A stretch of 64,000 nt of DNA, taken from assembly GCF_002482975.1 (NCBI RefSeq), contig NZ_DLHA01000024.1, positions 921 to 64,920 on the forward strand. Reading direction: 5' to 3'. Below the pieces are notes generated by a model that did no database searches, had not been told where the DNA came from, and saw only the letters and a program-made list of their open reading frames with translations. This document shows, one piece after another, positions 8,831-18,167 of this stretch (positions are counted from its first letter, which is position 1; each line of letters begins with the position of its first letter). The DNA comes from Flavobacterium sp. UBA7680 (GTDB lineage: Bacteria; Bacteroidota; Bacteroidia; Flavobacteriales; Flavobacteriaceae). Position numbers and translations under genes: made by a program.

Positions 8831-9304
8831 TTGAACACAATTGTAGGAACATATGAGTGTAAAGTCGATGCTAAAGGGAGGTTAATGATACCTGCACCTT
8901 TGAAAAAGCAATTGGCTTCTTCCCTTCAGGACGGTTTTGTCTTGAAGCGCTCTGTTTTTCAGCAATGTTTGGAGTTGTACCCAATGGATGAGTGGAATTT
9001 GATGATGGCGAAAATTAACAAGTTGAATCGTTTTGTAAAAAAGAACAATGATTTCATTCGCAGATTTACTGCCGGCGTAAAAGTGGTAGAGATTGATGCA
9101 TTAGGAAGATTGTTAGTGCCAAAAGATTTGGTGACTTTTTCTGGTATTGCTAAAGATGTTGTTTTTTCATCTGCGGTTAATATTGTGGAGATTTGGGATA
9201 AAGATTTATACGAAAAATCAATAAGCGGCGAAGATATGGATTTTGCAGATTTAGCCGAAGAAGTAATGGGAAATATTAATGACGACGACAATGGAATATC
9301 ATAA
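8831..9304 (+). CDS. mraZ: Transcriptional regulator MraZ
   Basis: 157 residues. Two SpoVT/AbrB-like halves each carry the DAKGR or DALGRL motif (about residues 14 and 94). MraZ binds repeated boxes upstream of its own operon and represses dcw. The start is TTG at 8831: it yields the family N-terminus MNTIVGTYECKVDAKGR, and no ATG or GTG lies in frame before a stop at 8810. It is the first gene of the cluster and overlaps rsmH by 26 bases. Confidence 0.93.
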   Translation: MNTIVGTYECKVDAKGRLMIPAPLKKQLASSLQDGFVLKRSVFQQCLELYPMDEWNLMMAKINKLNRFVKKNNDFIRRFTAGVKVVEIDALGRLLVPKDLVTFSGIAKDVVFSSAVNIVEIWDKDLYEKSISGEDMDFADLAEEVMGNINDDDNGIS

Positions 9305-10187
9305 TCCGGTTTTACTTCATCCAACAGTTGATGGTTTAAATATTAAGCCAGACGGCATTTATGTAGATGTAACGTTTGGCGGCGGCGGTCACTCAAAAGA
9401 AATTTTGAGACGTTTAGGGCCAAACGGAAAGTTATTCGCCTTTGATCAGGATGAAGATGCTTTAGCAAATGCCCTGCCGGACGAAAGGTTTACTTTAATT
9501 AATGAGAATTTCAGATTTATAAAAAGATTTCTTCGTTTTCATGGTGTTAAAGGTGTAGATGGAATCTTGGCAGATTTAGGAGTTTCATCACATCAGTTTG
9601 ATGTTCCGGAAAGAGGTTTTTCAACCCGATTTGATGCCGAGCTGGATATGCGGATGAGTCAGAAAAATGATTTAAATGCTTACCGAGTGGTTAACGAATA
9701 TGAAGAACAGGATTTACGTCGTGTTTTTTTTGATTATGGGGAGTTGAAAAACGCACCGGTTTTAGCAAGAACGATTGTAGAAGCCAGAAGAGATTACCCA
9801 ATCAAAACAACAGATGAATTAAAAGATGTTTTGAAGAAATTTTTACCTGAGAAAGTTCGAAACAAAATATTGGCCCAAATTTATCAGGCCATTCGAATTG
9901 AAGTAAATCAGGAAATGGACGTTCTAAAGGAATTTATTGAGCAATCGTTAGAGATTCTTAATCCAGGCGGAAGACTTTCAGTAATCTCATACCATTCTTT
10001 AGAAGACAGGCTGGTAAAAAGATTTATTAAAAACGGAATGTTTGAAGGAGAGCCGGAAAGAGATTTCTTCGGAAATTTTTCAGTACCGTTCAAAACAATA
10101 GGAAAACTGATTGTTCCAGATGATGCTGAAATCAAAATCAACAACAGAGCAAGAAGTGCAAAATTGAGAATTGCCGAAAAGATATAA
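9279..10187 (+). CDS. rsmH: 16S rRNA (cytosine(1402)-N4)-methyltransferase RsmH
   Basis: 302 residues, family length. It methylates N4 of C1402 in the ribosomal P site using S-adenosylmethionine. The SAM-binding motif VDVTFGGGGHS lies near residue 28. Further conserved blocks are DLGVSSHQ, ERGFS and SYHSLEDR near the C-terminus. It overlaps mraZ, the standard dcw order. The ATG at 9279 (MTTTMEYHNPVLL) is used; an alternative ATG at 9291 gives MEYHNPVLL and cannot be excluded. Confidence 0.94.
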   Translation: MTTTMEYHNPVLLHPTVDGLNIKPDGIYVDVTFGGGGHSKEILRRLGPNGKLFAFDQDEDALANALPDERFTLINENFRFIKRFLRFHGVKGVDGILADLGVSSHQFDVPERGFSTRFDAELDMRMSQKNDLNAYRVVNEYEEQDLRRVFFDYGELKNAPVLARTIVEARRDYPIKTTDELKDVLKKFLPEKVRNKILAQIYQAIRIEVNQEMDVLKEFIEQSLEILNPGGRLSVISYHSLEDRLVKRFIKNGMFEGEPERDFFGNFSVPFKTIGKLIVPDDAEIKINNRARSAKLRIAEKI

Positions 10188-10205
10188 TATATATAGGTAG
10201 AAAAA

Positions 10206-10553
10206 ATGAAAGGTGGAGTATTCAGCATATTAAAAGCAAGATTTCTAATAAACGATGACGCAGTAAAAAACTGGCGATTCATTGTCTTTATAATTCTGCT
10301 GGCCATTTTGATGATTGCAAATACACAGCGATACGAACAAAAGGTTTTTGAAATCGCAAAACTAAATAATGAAGTAAAAGAACTGAGATCTGAATTTGTA
10401 GATCGACGTTCAGAATTGATGAAGTTAAAAATGGAATCGACGATATCAGATAAAATGCTCGAAAAGCAAATTTATCCATCGACAGTTCCTCCAACAAAAA
10501 TAGAAGTTAAAAAAGAAGAAGAAAAAAGTTTCTTTAAAAGAATATGGCAGTAG
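10206..10553 (+). CDS. ftsL: FtsL-like cell division protein
   Basis: 115 residues. A short cytoplasmic part is followed by one membrane helix (about 24-42, FIVFIILLAILMIAN) and a periplasmic heptad-like coiled coil (45-85). This architecture and the position between rsmH and ftsI identify FtsL, which links FtsQ and FtsB to the FtsWI synthase. Sequence alone is weakly conserved in this family. It overlaps ftsI by ten bases. Confidence 0.85.
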   Translation: MKGGVFSILKARFLINDDAVKNWRFIVFIILLAILMIANTQRYEQKVFEIAKLNNEVKELRSEFVDRRSELMKLKMESTISDKMLEKQIYPSTVPPTKIEVKKEEEKSFFKRIWQ

Positions 10554-12562
10554 ACGATAAACATATATCCTACAGAATTTACCTCGTAGCAGTTTTCATC
10601 TTTTTGATGGCAATTGCTATTGTTGTTAAATTGACCAATATTCAATGGGTTGAAGGAGATCATTACAGACAACTGGCAAAACAGCGTACCGTTAGAAATT
10701 TTGTAATTCCGGCAAACAAAGGAAATATTTATTCTGCTGATGGAAGTTTACTGGCAACGTCAATTCCAAATTATGAAATTCGATTTGATGCCAAAGCACC
10801 AAAAAAGGAAACTTTTGAAAAGTATGTAAAACAATTGTCGGATTCTTTGGAAACTGTTTTGGATAGACCATCAGGTTATTATGAAAAAGAATTAAGAAAA
10901 GCACGAGAAAATAAAAATCGTTATTATTTAATTGCCAGAAAATTAAGTTATACGGAATATGTGAAAATTAAAGGTTTTCCATTATTCAATTTAGGGGCTT
11001 TTAAAGGTGGAATTATTGTAGAACAAGAAACCGTTAGAAAACACCCTATAGGGAAAATTGCTGAAAGAACTATTGGTTATGACAAAATTGATCCGGCAAC
11101 AGGAATTGAAGTTGGAAAAGGAATTGAGTGGGCTTTTAAAAATTATTTGAACGGAAAAGACGGGAAAATTCTAAAGCAAAAAATCGCAAAAGGCCAATGG
11201 AAACCAATTCGTGATTTAAACGAAGTGGATCCAATTGACGGTTACGATGTTATTTCGACAATAGATGTTTTTATTCAGGATATTGCACATCATGCTTTGT
11301 TAAAACAACTGGAAGATTACGAAGCAGATCACGGTTGTGTGGTTGTAATGGAGACAGAAACAGGTCATGTAAAAGCGATTTCAAATTTAGGAAGAGCAGA
11401 GGATGGATCGTATTATGAAACAACAAACTATGCAATTGCAGAATCTCATGAGCCGGGATCGACTTTTAAATTAGTTGATTTAATGGCGATTTTAGAAGAT
11501 AAAGTAGCCGATACAAGTACAGTTTTCGATAGTCACGGAGGTCAGGTTAAATATTACGGGCGAGCTGTTAATGATTCGCATAAAGGTGGTTATGGAAAAG
11601 TTTCATTAGCACGCGGATTTGAACTTTCGTCAAATACAGTTATGGTTCAGGCTGTTTATGAAAATTACAAAAGCAATCCGTCTAAGTTTGTGAATCATAT
11701 TAATAGTTACGGATTAAATAAGACATTAGGATTACATTTTAAAGGAGAAGGAAGACCGTATATTCCACAGCCTGGAGACAAACATTGGTCAGGAACTACG
11801 CTTCCGTGGATGGCTTTTGGATATAATGTTTCGGTTACGCCAATGCAGACTTTGGCATATTATAATTCAGTTGCCAATAATGGTGTAATGGTAAAACCGC
11901 AATTTGTTTCTGAAATTAAAGAATGGAACAAAACCATCAAAAAGTTTGATGTTGAAGTTATAAACCCAAGAGTTTGTTCGCCGGAGACTATTAAAAAACT
12001 GAAAGCAGTATTGCTGAATGTGGTTAAAAAAGGAACAGGTTCTAAGTTGTATTCGAAAGATTTTTCGATGGCAGGAAAAACAGGAACGGCTCAGATGAAT
12101 TATGGAGGAAAAGAAGGAAAATCAGCATTGTATTATGCGTCTTCTTTCGTAGGATATTTTCCGGCAGATCATCCTAAATATTCTTGTATTGTAGTAGTTC
12201 ACAAACCAAATACATCAAAAAATAATTATTACGGAGCAGACGTTGCGGGGCCGGTTTTTAAAAGAATTGCCCAAAAAATATTTACAGACGCACCATCAAC
12301 AAATAAAATTAAACAACTTGATTCTAAAATTGCAAAACAAGAAAGCAGTTATGATAAGTACGATGTAGAATCAAGAAAAAAATCAAATGCAATTCCTAAT
12401 TTAAAAGGAATGCCGGGAATGGATGCCGTTGCTTTGCTGGAGAATCTTAACGTAAAAGTTAAAGTAAAAGTAATAGGAGTAGGAAAGGTGAAAAAGCAAT
12501 CTATTCAGGCAGGAGAAAAAATTATAAATAAAAACACAACTATAGTATTAGAATTATCGTGA
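10544..12562 (+). CDS. ftsI: Septal transpeptidase FtsI (PBP) with C-terminal PASTA domain
   Basis: 672 residues. One N-terminal membrane helix (about 12-32), a pedestal domain, then the transpeptidase domain. The active-site SxxK is STFK (Ser about 306), SxN is SSN, and KTG is GKTGTAQ. A PASTA domain follows near residues 610-672. It cross-links septal peptidoglycan with FtsW in the divisome and is the target of beta-lactams. PASTA on FtsI is common in Bacteroidota. The gene ends in a four-base overlap (GTGA) with murE. Confidence 0.94.
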   Translation: MAVDDKHISYRIYLVAVFIFLMAIAIVVKLTNIQWVEGDHYRQLAKQRTVRNFVIPANKGNIYSADGSLLATSIPNYEIRFDAKAPKKETFEKYVKQLSDSLETVLDRPSGYYEKELRKARENKNRYYLIARKLSYTEYVKIKGFPLFNLGAFKGGIIVEQETVRKHPIGKIAERTIGYDKIDPATGIEVGKGIEWAFKNYLNGKDGKILKQKIAKGQWKPIRDLNEVDPIDGYDVISTIDVFIQDIAHHALLKQLEDYEADHGCVVVMETETGHVKAISNLGRAEDGSYYETTNYAIAESHEPGSTFKLVDLMAILEDKVADTSTVFDSHGGQVKYYGRAVNDSHKGGYGKVSLARGFELSSNTVMVQAVYENYKSNPSKFVNHINSYGLNKTLGLHFKGEGRPYIPQPGDKHWSGTTLPWMAFGYNVSVTPMQTLAYYNSVANNGVMVKPQFVSEIKEWNKTIKKFDVEVINPRVCSPETIKKLKAVLLNVVKKGTGSKLYSKDFSMAGKTGTAQMNYGGKEGKSALYYASSFVGYFPADHPKYSCIVVVHKPNTSKNNYYGADVAGPVFKRIAQKIFTDAPSTNKIKQLDSKIAKQESSYDKYDVESRKKSNAIPNLKGMPGMDAVALLENLNVKVKVKVIGVGKVKKQSIQAGEKIINKNTTIVLELS

Positions 12563-14022
12563 AAATACTAAAAGACATATTATACAAAGTAGCTATCGAA
12601 TCTGTAACAGGTTCGACAGAAATTGGTATCCAGAAAATTGAATTTGATTCCCGAAAAGTAGAGTCAAATGATGTTTTTGTGGCCATTCGCGGTTCATTAT
12701 CTGACGGGCACGATTATATTGAAAAAGCGATTCAGTTAGGAGCAAAAGCTATTATTTGTGACACACTTCCTCAAAATATTGAGAAAGAAGTAACTTATAT
12801 TCAGGTAAAAGATACCAATACAGCATTGGCTTTTATTGCGGCTAATTATTTTGAAGACCCATCTTCAAAACTAAAATTAGTTGGCGTAACCGGAACAAAC
12901 GGAAAAACAACAATTGCATCGTTATTATTTCAATTATTTCAAAAAGCAGGATTTAAAGTGGGTTTATTATCAACCGTAAAAATCATGGTCGATGATACAG
13001 AATATCCTGCAACGCATACAACACCAGATTCAATTACAATCAATCATTATTTAAATGAAATGATCGAAGCTGGAGTTACGCATTGTTTTATGGAAGTAAG
13101 TTCACACGGAATCCACCAAAAACGTACAGAAGCTTTGCATTTTGTAGGCGGGATTTTTACGAACCTTTCGCACGATCATTTAGATTATCACGCCACTTTC
13201 GCAGAATACAGAGATGTAAAAAAATCATTTTTTGATTCGCTGCCAAAAACAGCTTTCGCATTATCAAACATTGATGATAAAAACGGAACTGTAATGCTGC
13301 AAAATACGGTTGCAAGAAAGTTTACATATGCCTTAAAATCGTATGCTGATTTTAAAGCAACAATTTTAGAAAGCCAGTTATCTGGTTTATTATTAAAAGT
13401 AAACGACAATGAAGTTTGGGTAAAACTAATTGGAACTTTTAATGCTTACAATGTTTTGGCTATTTATGGAGCTGCAGTTGAGTTAGGAATGGATAGCTTG
13501 GAAGCATTACGCTTACTGTCTGATTTAGAAAGTGTTTCAGGTCGTTTTCAATATATTGTTACCGATTCAAAAATAACAGCAATTGTAGATTACGCACACA
13601 CGCCGGATGCTTTAGAAAATGTTTTAAAAACGGTTGATGATATCCGTACAAAAAACGAACAATTGATTACAGTTGTAGGCTGCGGCGGAAACAGAGATAA
13701 AACAAAAAGACCAATTATGGCAAAAATTGCAACAGATCTTAGTGATAAAGCAATTTTAACATCAGATAATCCAAGAAACGAAGATCCTGAAGTGATCTTA
13801 GATGAAATGGAACAAGGTGTAGAAGCTCATAATTATAAAAAGATATTGAGAATTACGGATAGAAAACAAGCTATTAAAACCGCTTGTCAATTGGCACAGC
13901 CAAATGATATTATTCTGATTGCCGGAAAAGGGCATGAAACCTATCAGGAAATAAATGGTGTTCGCCACCATTTTGACGATATGGAGACTGTAAAAGAAAT
14001 TTTAGACCAACTAGGAAAATAA
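12559..14022 (+). CDS. murE: UDP-MurNAc-tripeptide synthetase MurE
   Basis: 487 residues. A cytoplasmic ATP-dependent ligase that adds the third amino acid to UDP-MurNAc-L-Ala-D-Glu. The P-loop GVTGTNGKTT is near residue 113, and the signature DNPRNEDP indicates meso-diaminopimelate as substrate. The GTG at 12559 overlaps the ftsI TGA, consistent with coupled translation. A palindromic spacer of about 100 bases follows. Confidence 0.95.
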   Translation: MKILKDILYKVAIESVTGSTEIGIQKIEFDSRKVESNDVFVAIRGSLSDGHDYIEKAIQLGAKAIICDTLPQNIEKEVTYIQVKDTNTALAFIAANYFEDPSSKLKLVGVTGTNGKTTIASLLFQLFQKAGFKVGLLSTVKIMVDDTEYPATHTTPDSITINHYLNEMIEAGVTHCFMEVSSHGIHQKRTEALHFVGGIFTNLSHDHLDYHATFAEYRDVKKSFFDSLPKTAFALSNIDDKNGTVMLQNTVARKFTYALKSYADFKATILESQLSGLLLKVNDNEVWVKLIGTFNAYNVLAIYGAAVELGMDSLEALRLLSDLESVSGRFQYIVTDSKITAIVDYAHTPDALENVLKTVDDIRTKNEQLITVVGCGGNRDKTKRPIMAKIATDLSDKAILTSDNPRNEDPEVILDEMEQGVEAHNYKKILRITDRKQAIKTACQLAQPNDIILIAGKGHETYQEINGVRHHFDDMETVKEILDQLGK

Positions 14023-14030
14023 CAAAATGA

Positions 14031-14115
14031 AAATTCCAAATTCCAAAATCCAATATAACGTTGGAATTTTGGGATTTAAAAATTGGAATTTCATTCAAAA
14101 TTGGAATTTAAAAAA
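14031..14115. repeat. Dispersed palindromic repeat (TTCCAAATTCCAA type)
   Basis: Left half AAATTCCAAATTCCAAAATCC (from 14031) is partly complementary to TTGGAATTTTGGGATTT at 14061-14077, and TTGGAATTT is repeated at 14083 and 14101. The same core forms the gldC terminator. It fills the murE-mraY gap and may act as a partial terminator or RNA processing site. Confidence 0.6.
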
Positions 14116-14123
14116 TAGAAAAT

Positions 14124-15356
14124 ATGCTGTACTATTTATTTGAATATTTTGACAAAACATTAGATTTACCAGGAACAGGAGTATTCCAGTACATCACTTT
14201 TAGATCGGCTTTAGCATTTATGCTTTCATTGCTTTTGTCAACTATTTATGGTAAAAGGGTGATTAACTTTTTGCGCCGCCAGCAAGTTGGAGAAACAGTT
14301 CGTGAACTTGGTTTAGCAGGTCAAAACGAGAAAGCGGGTACGCCAACAATGGGGGGATTGATCATCATTTTTGCCACGTTAATTCCGGTTTTCTTATTTG
14401 CAAGACTGCATAACATTTATATAGTATTGCTTATTGTAACTACGTTATGGATGGGAACTATTGGTTTTGTGGACGATTATATCAAAATATTCAAAAAAGA
14501 CAAACAAGGACTAAAAGGGATTTTCAAAGTAATTGGTCAGGTTGGTCTTGGGATAATAGTTGGAGCAGTTCTATATTTTAATCCAGCCGTAACGGTAAGA
14601 ACAGATACAGGACGTACCGATGTTTTTAAATCAAATGTGAGCACAACCGTAGTTTTGCCGGCACCAGTTGAAGAAAAATCGACAGCAACGACAATTCCTT
14701 TCGTAAAAAATAATGAATTTGATTATGCCGAAGTACTTTCATTTATGGGAGACGGATATGAAAAATGGGCTTGGCTGGTATTTATTCCAGTTGTAATTTT
14801 TATCATCACAGCAGTTTCAAACGGAGCAAATTTAACAGACGGAATCGATGGTCTCGCGGCCGGAACCTCCGCAGTCTCGGTACTCGCACTCGGAATATTT
14901 ACGTTTGTTTCAGGAAATATCATTTTCTCCAACTATCTAAATATAATGTACATACCCAATTCGGGAGAAATGACGGTCTTTATATCTGCCTTTGTTGGAG
15001 CTTTAATTGGATTTCTTTGGTACAATTCATTTCCGGCGTCCGTATTTATGGGAGATACAGGAAGTTTGACTATTGGAGGAATCATTGCCGTTTTAGCGAT
15101 TGCCGTTCGTAAAGAAATATTGATTGTTTTATTTTGCGGAATTTTCCTTGCCGAAAGTGCTTCAGTAATTATTCAGGTAACATATTTTAAATATACAAAG
15201 AAACGCTTTGGCGAAGGCCGAAGAATTTTCCTGATGTCGCCACTGCACCATCATTATCAGAAAAAAGGATATCACGAAAGTAAAATTGTGACCCGTTTTT
15301 GGATTGTTGCTGTAATGTTAGCCATATTATCAATCGTTACATTAAAATTAAGATAG
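14124..15356 (+). CDS. mraY: Phospho-MurNAc-pentapeptide transferase MraY
   Basis: 410 residues with about ten membrane helices. It transfers phospho-MurNAc-pentapeptide to undecaprenyl phosphate, making lipid I on the inner face of the membrane. Conserved signatures are GTPTMGG, FVDDYIK, NLTDGIDGLA and the C-terminal MSPLHHHYQKKGY. An insertion of about 60 residues (near 155-215, containing VRTDTGRTDVF) separates two helices; such insertions are seen in Bacteroidota MraY. Its last base abuts the murD ATG. Confidence 0.95.
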   Translation: MLYYLFEYFDKTLDLPGTGVFQYITFRSALAFMLSLLLSTIYGKRVINFLRRQQVGETVRELGLAGQNEKAGTPTMGGLIIIFATLIPVFLFARLHNIYIVLLIVTTLWMGTIGFVDDYIKIFKKDKQGLKGIFKVIGQVGLGIIVGAVLYFNPAVTVRTDTGRTDVFKSNVSTTVVLPAPVEEKSTATTIPFVKNNEFDYAEVLSFMGDGYEKWAWLVFIPVVIFIITAVSNGANLTDGIDGLAAGTSAVSVLALGIFTFVSGNIIFSNYLNIMYIPNSGEMTVFISAFVGALIGFLWYNSFPASVFMGDTGSLTIGGIIAVLAIAVRKEILIVLFCGIFLAESASVIIQVTYFKYTKKRFGEGRRIFLMSPLHHHYQKKGYHESKIVTRFWIVAVMLAILSIVTLKLR

Positions 15357-16688
15357 ATGAGATTAGTGGTATTGGGCGGAGGAGAAAGCGGTGTTGGAAC
15401 CGCGATCCTAGGTAAAAAGAAGGGATACGACGTTTTTGTGTCGGATTTTGGAAAGATTAAAGAAAGCTATAAAGAAGTTCTTATCATTAATAAGATTGCC
15501 TGGGAAGAAGAGCAGCATACTGAAGATTTGATTCTAAATGCTGATTTGGTAATGAAAAGCCCAGGAATTCCAGAGAAATCTCCAATAGTTAAAAAGTTGA
15601 TTGAAAAAGGGGTTAAAGTGATTTCAGAAATCGAATTTGCCGCTCCTTATACAGAAGCAATGACAGTTGGAATTACCGGAAGTAATGGTAAAACCACCAC
15701 CACAATGCTCACGTATCATTTGCTTAAATCGGCTGGACTCAATGTAAGTTTGGGAGGAAATATAGGAAAGAGTTTTGCCTGGCAGGTAGCCGAAAATAAA
15801 TACGACGCATACGTTCTTGAATTAAGCAGTTTTCAGTTAGACGGAATAATAGAGTATAGGCCGGATATAGCGATAATAACAAATATCAGCCCGGATCATT
15901 TAGATCGATACGAATATAAATATCAAAATTATATCAATTCGAAGTTCCGAATAACAATGAACCAAACCGAAAGCGATTATCTCATTTATGATGCAGACGA
16001 TGAGGCAAGCGCAGAATGGTTAAAAAACAACAAAACAAAAGCAAAATTAATTCCTTTTTCACTGACAAAAAGTTTTGACGAAGGAGCTTCTATAAATAAC
16101 AACAAAATGGAAATAAAGATCAACCAAGAAGAGTTTACAATGGAAACAGAATACATTGCGTTAGAAGGAAAACATAATATGAAAAACGCAATGGCAGCAA
16201 GCTCTGTAGCAAAATTGATGCAAATTAGAAATGCAACAATTCGTGAAAGTTTATCTAATTTTCAAGGTGTTGAACACCGTTTAGAAAAAGTATTAAAAAT
16301 CCAGAATGTACAATACATCAACGATTCAAAAGCAACAAACGTAAACGCTACTTTCTTTGCTTTAGACAGCATGAATGTTCCAACTGTTTGGATTGTTGGA
16401 GGTGTTGACAAAGGAAACGATTATAACGAATTGATGCCATTGGTTCGTGAAAAAGTAAAAGCCATTATCTGTCTTGGAGTTGATAACCATAAAATTATTA
16501 ACGCTTTTGGTGATGTTGTTGATATTATGGTGGAAGTGAACAATATGAACGACGCTGTAAAAACAGCCCAAAAATTAACTGAAAAAGGTGACGCTGTTTT
16601 ATTGTCTCCAGCTTGCGCAAGTTTTGATTTATTTGAAAACTACGAAGATCGTGGAAAACAATTCAAACAAGCAGTGCATAACTTGTAG
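15357..16688 (+). CDS. murD: UDP-MurNAc-L-alanine:D-glutamate ligase MurD
   Basis: 443 residues. Cytoplasmic ligase that adds D-glutamate in peptidoglycan precursor synthesis. It has an N-terminal Rossmann-like UDP-binding start (VVLGGGESGVG), the P-loop GITGSNGKTTTT near residue 103, NISPDHLDR, and the late YINDSKATN and LLSPACASFD blocks. It starts directly after mraY with no gap. A heptamer repeat tract separates it from ftsW. Confidence 0.95.
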   Translation: MRLVVLGGGESGVGTAILGKKKGYDVFVSDFGKIKESYKEVLIINKIAWEEEQHTEDLILNADLVMKSPGIPEKSPIVKKLIEKGVKVISEIEFAAPYTEAMTVGITGSNGKTTTTMLTYHLLKSAGLNVSLGGNIGKSFAWQVAENKYDAYVLELSSFQLDGIIEYRPDIAIITNISPDHLDRYEYKYQNYINSKFRITMNQTESDYLIYDADDEASAEWLKNNKTKAKLIPFSLTKSFDEGASINNNKMEIKINQEEFTMETEYIALEGKHNMKNAMAASSVAKLMQIRNATIRESLSNFQGVEHRLEKVLKIQNVQYINDSKATNVNATFFALDSMNVPTVWIVGGVDKGNDYNELMPLVREKVKAIICLGVDNHKIINAFGDVVDIMVEVNNMNDAVKTAQKLTEKGDAVLLSPACASFDLFENYEDRGKQFKQAVHNL

Positions 16689-16701
16689 AAAATAGTTTAA
16701 A

Positions 16702-16806
16702 GTTTCATGTTTCAGGTTTCAAGTTTGAAGCTGAAACATGAAACCTGAAACCTGAAACATGAAACCTGAAACATGAAACCTGAAACAAAAGAAACCTGAA
16801 ACAAAA
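16702..16806. repeat. GAAACMT heptamer repeat with inverted copy
   Basis: From 16733 the seven-base units GAAACAT and GAAACCT alternate about eight times. A reverse-complement copy (GTTTCATGTTTCAGGTTTC, 16702-16720) lies just upstream, so the transcript can fold into a long hairpin. Copy number may vary between strains. Confidence 0.75.
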
Positions 16807-16810
16807 CAAC

Positions 16811-18130
16811 ATGAAGGAGCTAGTTAACAAACTAAAAGGAGATAGGGTAATATGGTCATTCGTGGCTCTATTGGCGTTGTTTTCGTTTATGCCTGTTTTT
16901 AGTGCGAGTAGTAATCTGGCGTATATCGGTCACGGAACTGGAAACACATTAGGTTATTTAGTGAAGCATTTGGCACACGTTTGTATAGGTTTCTTAATTA
17001 TTTACTGGGTTCACAAAGTACCGTATCATTATTTTAGAGCGATTTCTAAAATTGCACTTCCGGTAGTTTGGTTATTGTTATTATACACCTTGTTGAAGGG
17101 AACTGTAATTGCAGGAGCAAATGCAAGTCGTTGGATTCAGGTACCGTTCATTGGAATCACGTTTCAAACATCAACATTGGCGGCAAGCGTATTGTTTATT
17201 TATGTAGCCCGTTATTTGTCGAAAACCAAAGAAGAAAATGAGCCGTTTCAAACCTCATTTATTCAGCTTTGGGTTCCGGTGTTTATCACTTTGGCATTAA
17301 TATTACCAGCCAACTTTTCGACTACAGCGTTGATTTTTGCCATGGTAATGATGCTGACATTTATTGGTAAATACCCATTAAAATATATTGCTTTTATCAT
17401 TGGGTCAGGAGTTGCGATGTTAGCATTTTTCTTATTGGTAGCAAAAGCATTTCCAGAATCAAGATTCTTTAGCAGGGTTTCAACTTGGGAAAGTCGTATA
17501 ATGAATTTTACCACAGATAAACCAGATGAAGATGATTATCAAATTGAAAAAGCAAAAATTGCAATTGCATCTGGAAGATTAGGCGGATTAGGGCCAGGCA
17601 AAAGCGTTCAAAAGAACTTTTTGCCACAATCATCTTCCGATTTTATTTATGCCATTGTAGTTGAAGAATATGGTTTAGTAGGTGGAGTTTCAATATTAGT
17701 ACTGTATTTATTGTTATTGTTCCGATTTGTGATTGCGTCACATAAAGCCAATACATTATTCGGAAAATTAGTCGTCGTCGGCCTCGGATTTCCGATGATA
17801 TTTCAAGCCATGATTAATATGGCTGTTGCGGTAGAATTGCTGCCGGTAACAGGACAGACGCTTCCGTTGATAAGTTCAGGAGGAAGTTCCATCTGGATGA
17901 CTTGTTTCTCACTTGGAATCATCATTAGTGTAACCAAGAAAGACGAAGAAATCGCCGAAGAACAAGAAGAAAAAGAAAGAAAAAAAGAAGCACTTCAAAG
18001 ATTAATAGATAAAGAATTGGCAGAAGAAGATTTGCCGGTTGATGAAAGAGAAGAAATTTACGAAGAAGAAGCCATGTATTCCATTGAGGATAATTCAAAA
18101 AATCCGATGAATGCAGTTTTAAACAAATAA
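16811..18130 (+). CDS. ftsW: Septal glycosyltransferase FtsW
   Basis: 439 residues, SEDS family with about ten membrane helices. It polymerises lipid II into septal glycan together with FtsI. Conserved parts include GANASRWI, FQTSTLAA, the periplasmic loop with the putative catalytic Asp in the KPDEDDYQ region, and LLPVTGQTLPLISSGGSS. The cytoplasmic tail (about 380-439) is unusually acidic and rich in Glu and Lys. It follows the heptamer repeat tract by only a few bases, so translation initiation may be affected by that RNA structure. Confidence 0.94.
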   Translation: MKELVNKLKGDRVIWSFVALLALFSFMPVFSASSNLAYIGHGTGNTLGYLVKHLAHVCIGFLIIYWVHKVPYHYFRAISKIALPVVWLLLLYTLLKGTVIAGANASRWIQVPFIGITFQTSTLAASVLFIYVARYLSKTKEENEPFQTSFIQLWVPVFITLALILPANFSTTALIFAMVMMLTFIGKYPLKYIAFIIGSGVAMLAFFLLVAKAFPESRFFSRVSTWESRIMNFTTDKPDEDDYQIEKAKIAIASGRLGGLGPGKSVQKNFLPQSSSDFIYAIVVEEYGLVGGVSILVLYLLLLFRFVIASHKANTLFGKLVVVGLGFPMIFQAMINMAVAVELLPVTGQTLPLISSGGSSIWMTCFSLGIIISVTKKDEEIAEEQEEKERKKEALQRLIDKELAEEDLPVDEREEIYEEEAMYSIEDNSKNPMNAVLNK

Positions 18131-18167
18131 TAAAGGATAAATAGTTTAACGATAACTATTATGAGAT

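Noticed and set aside
16733..16806. Heptamer array as a CRISPR array
   Set aside because: Units are seven bases without spacers and no cas genes are present.
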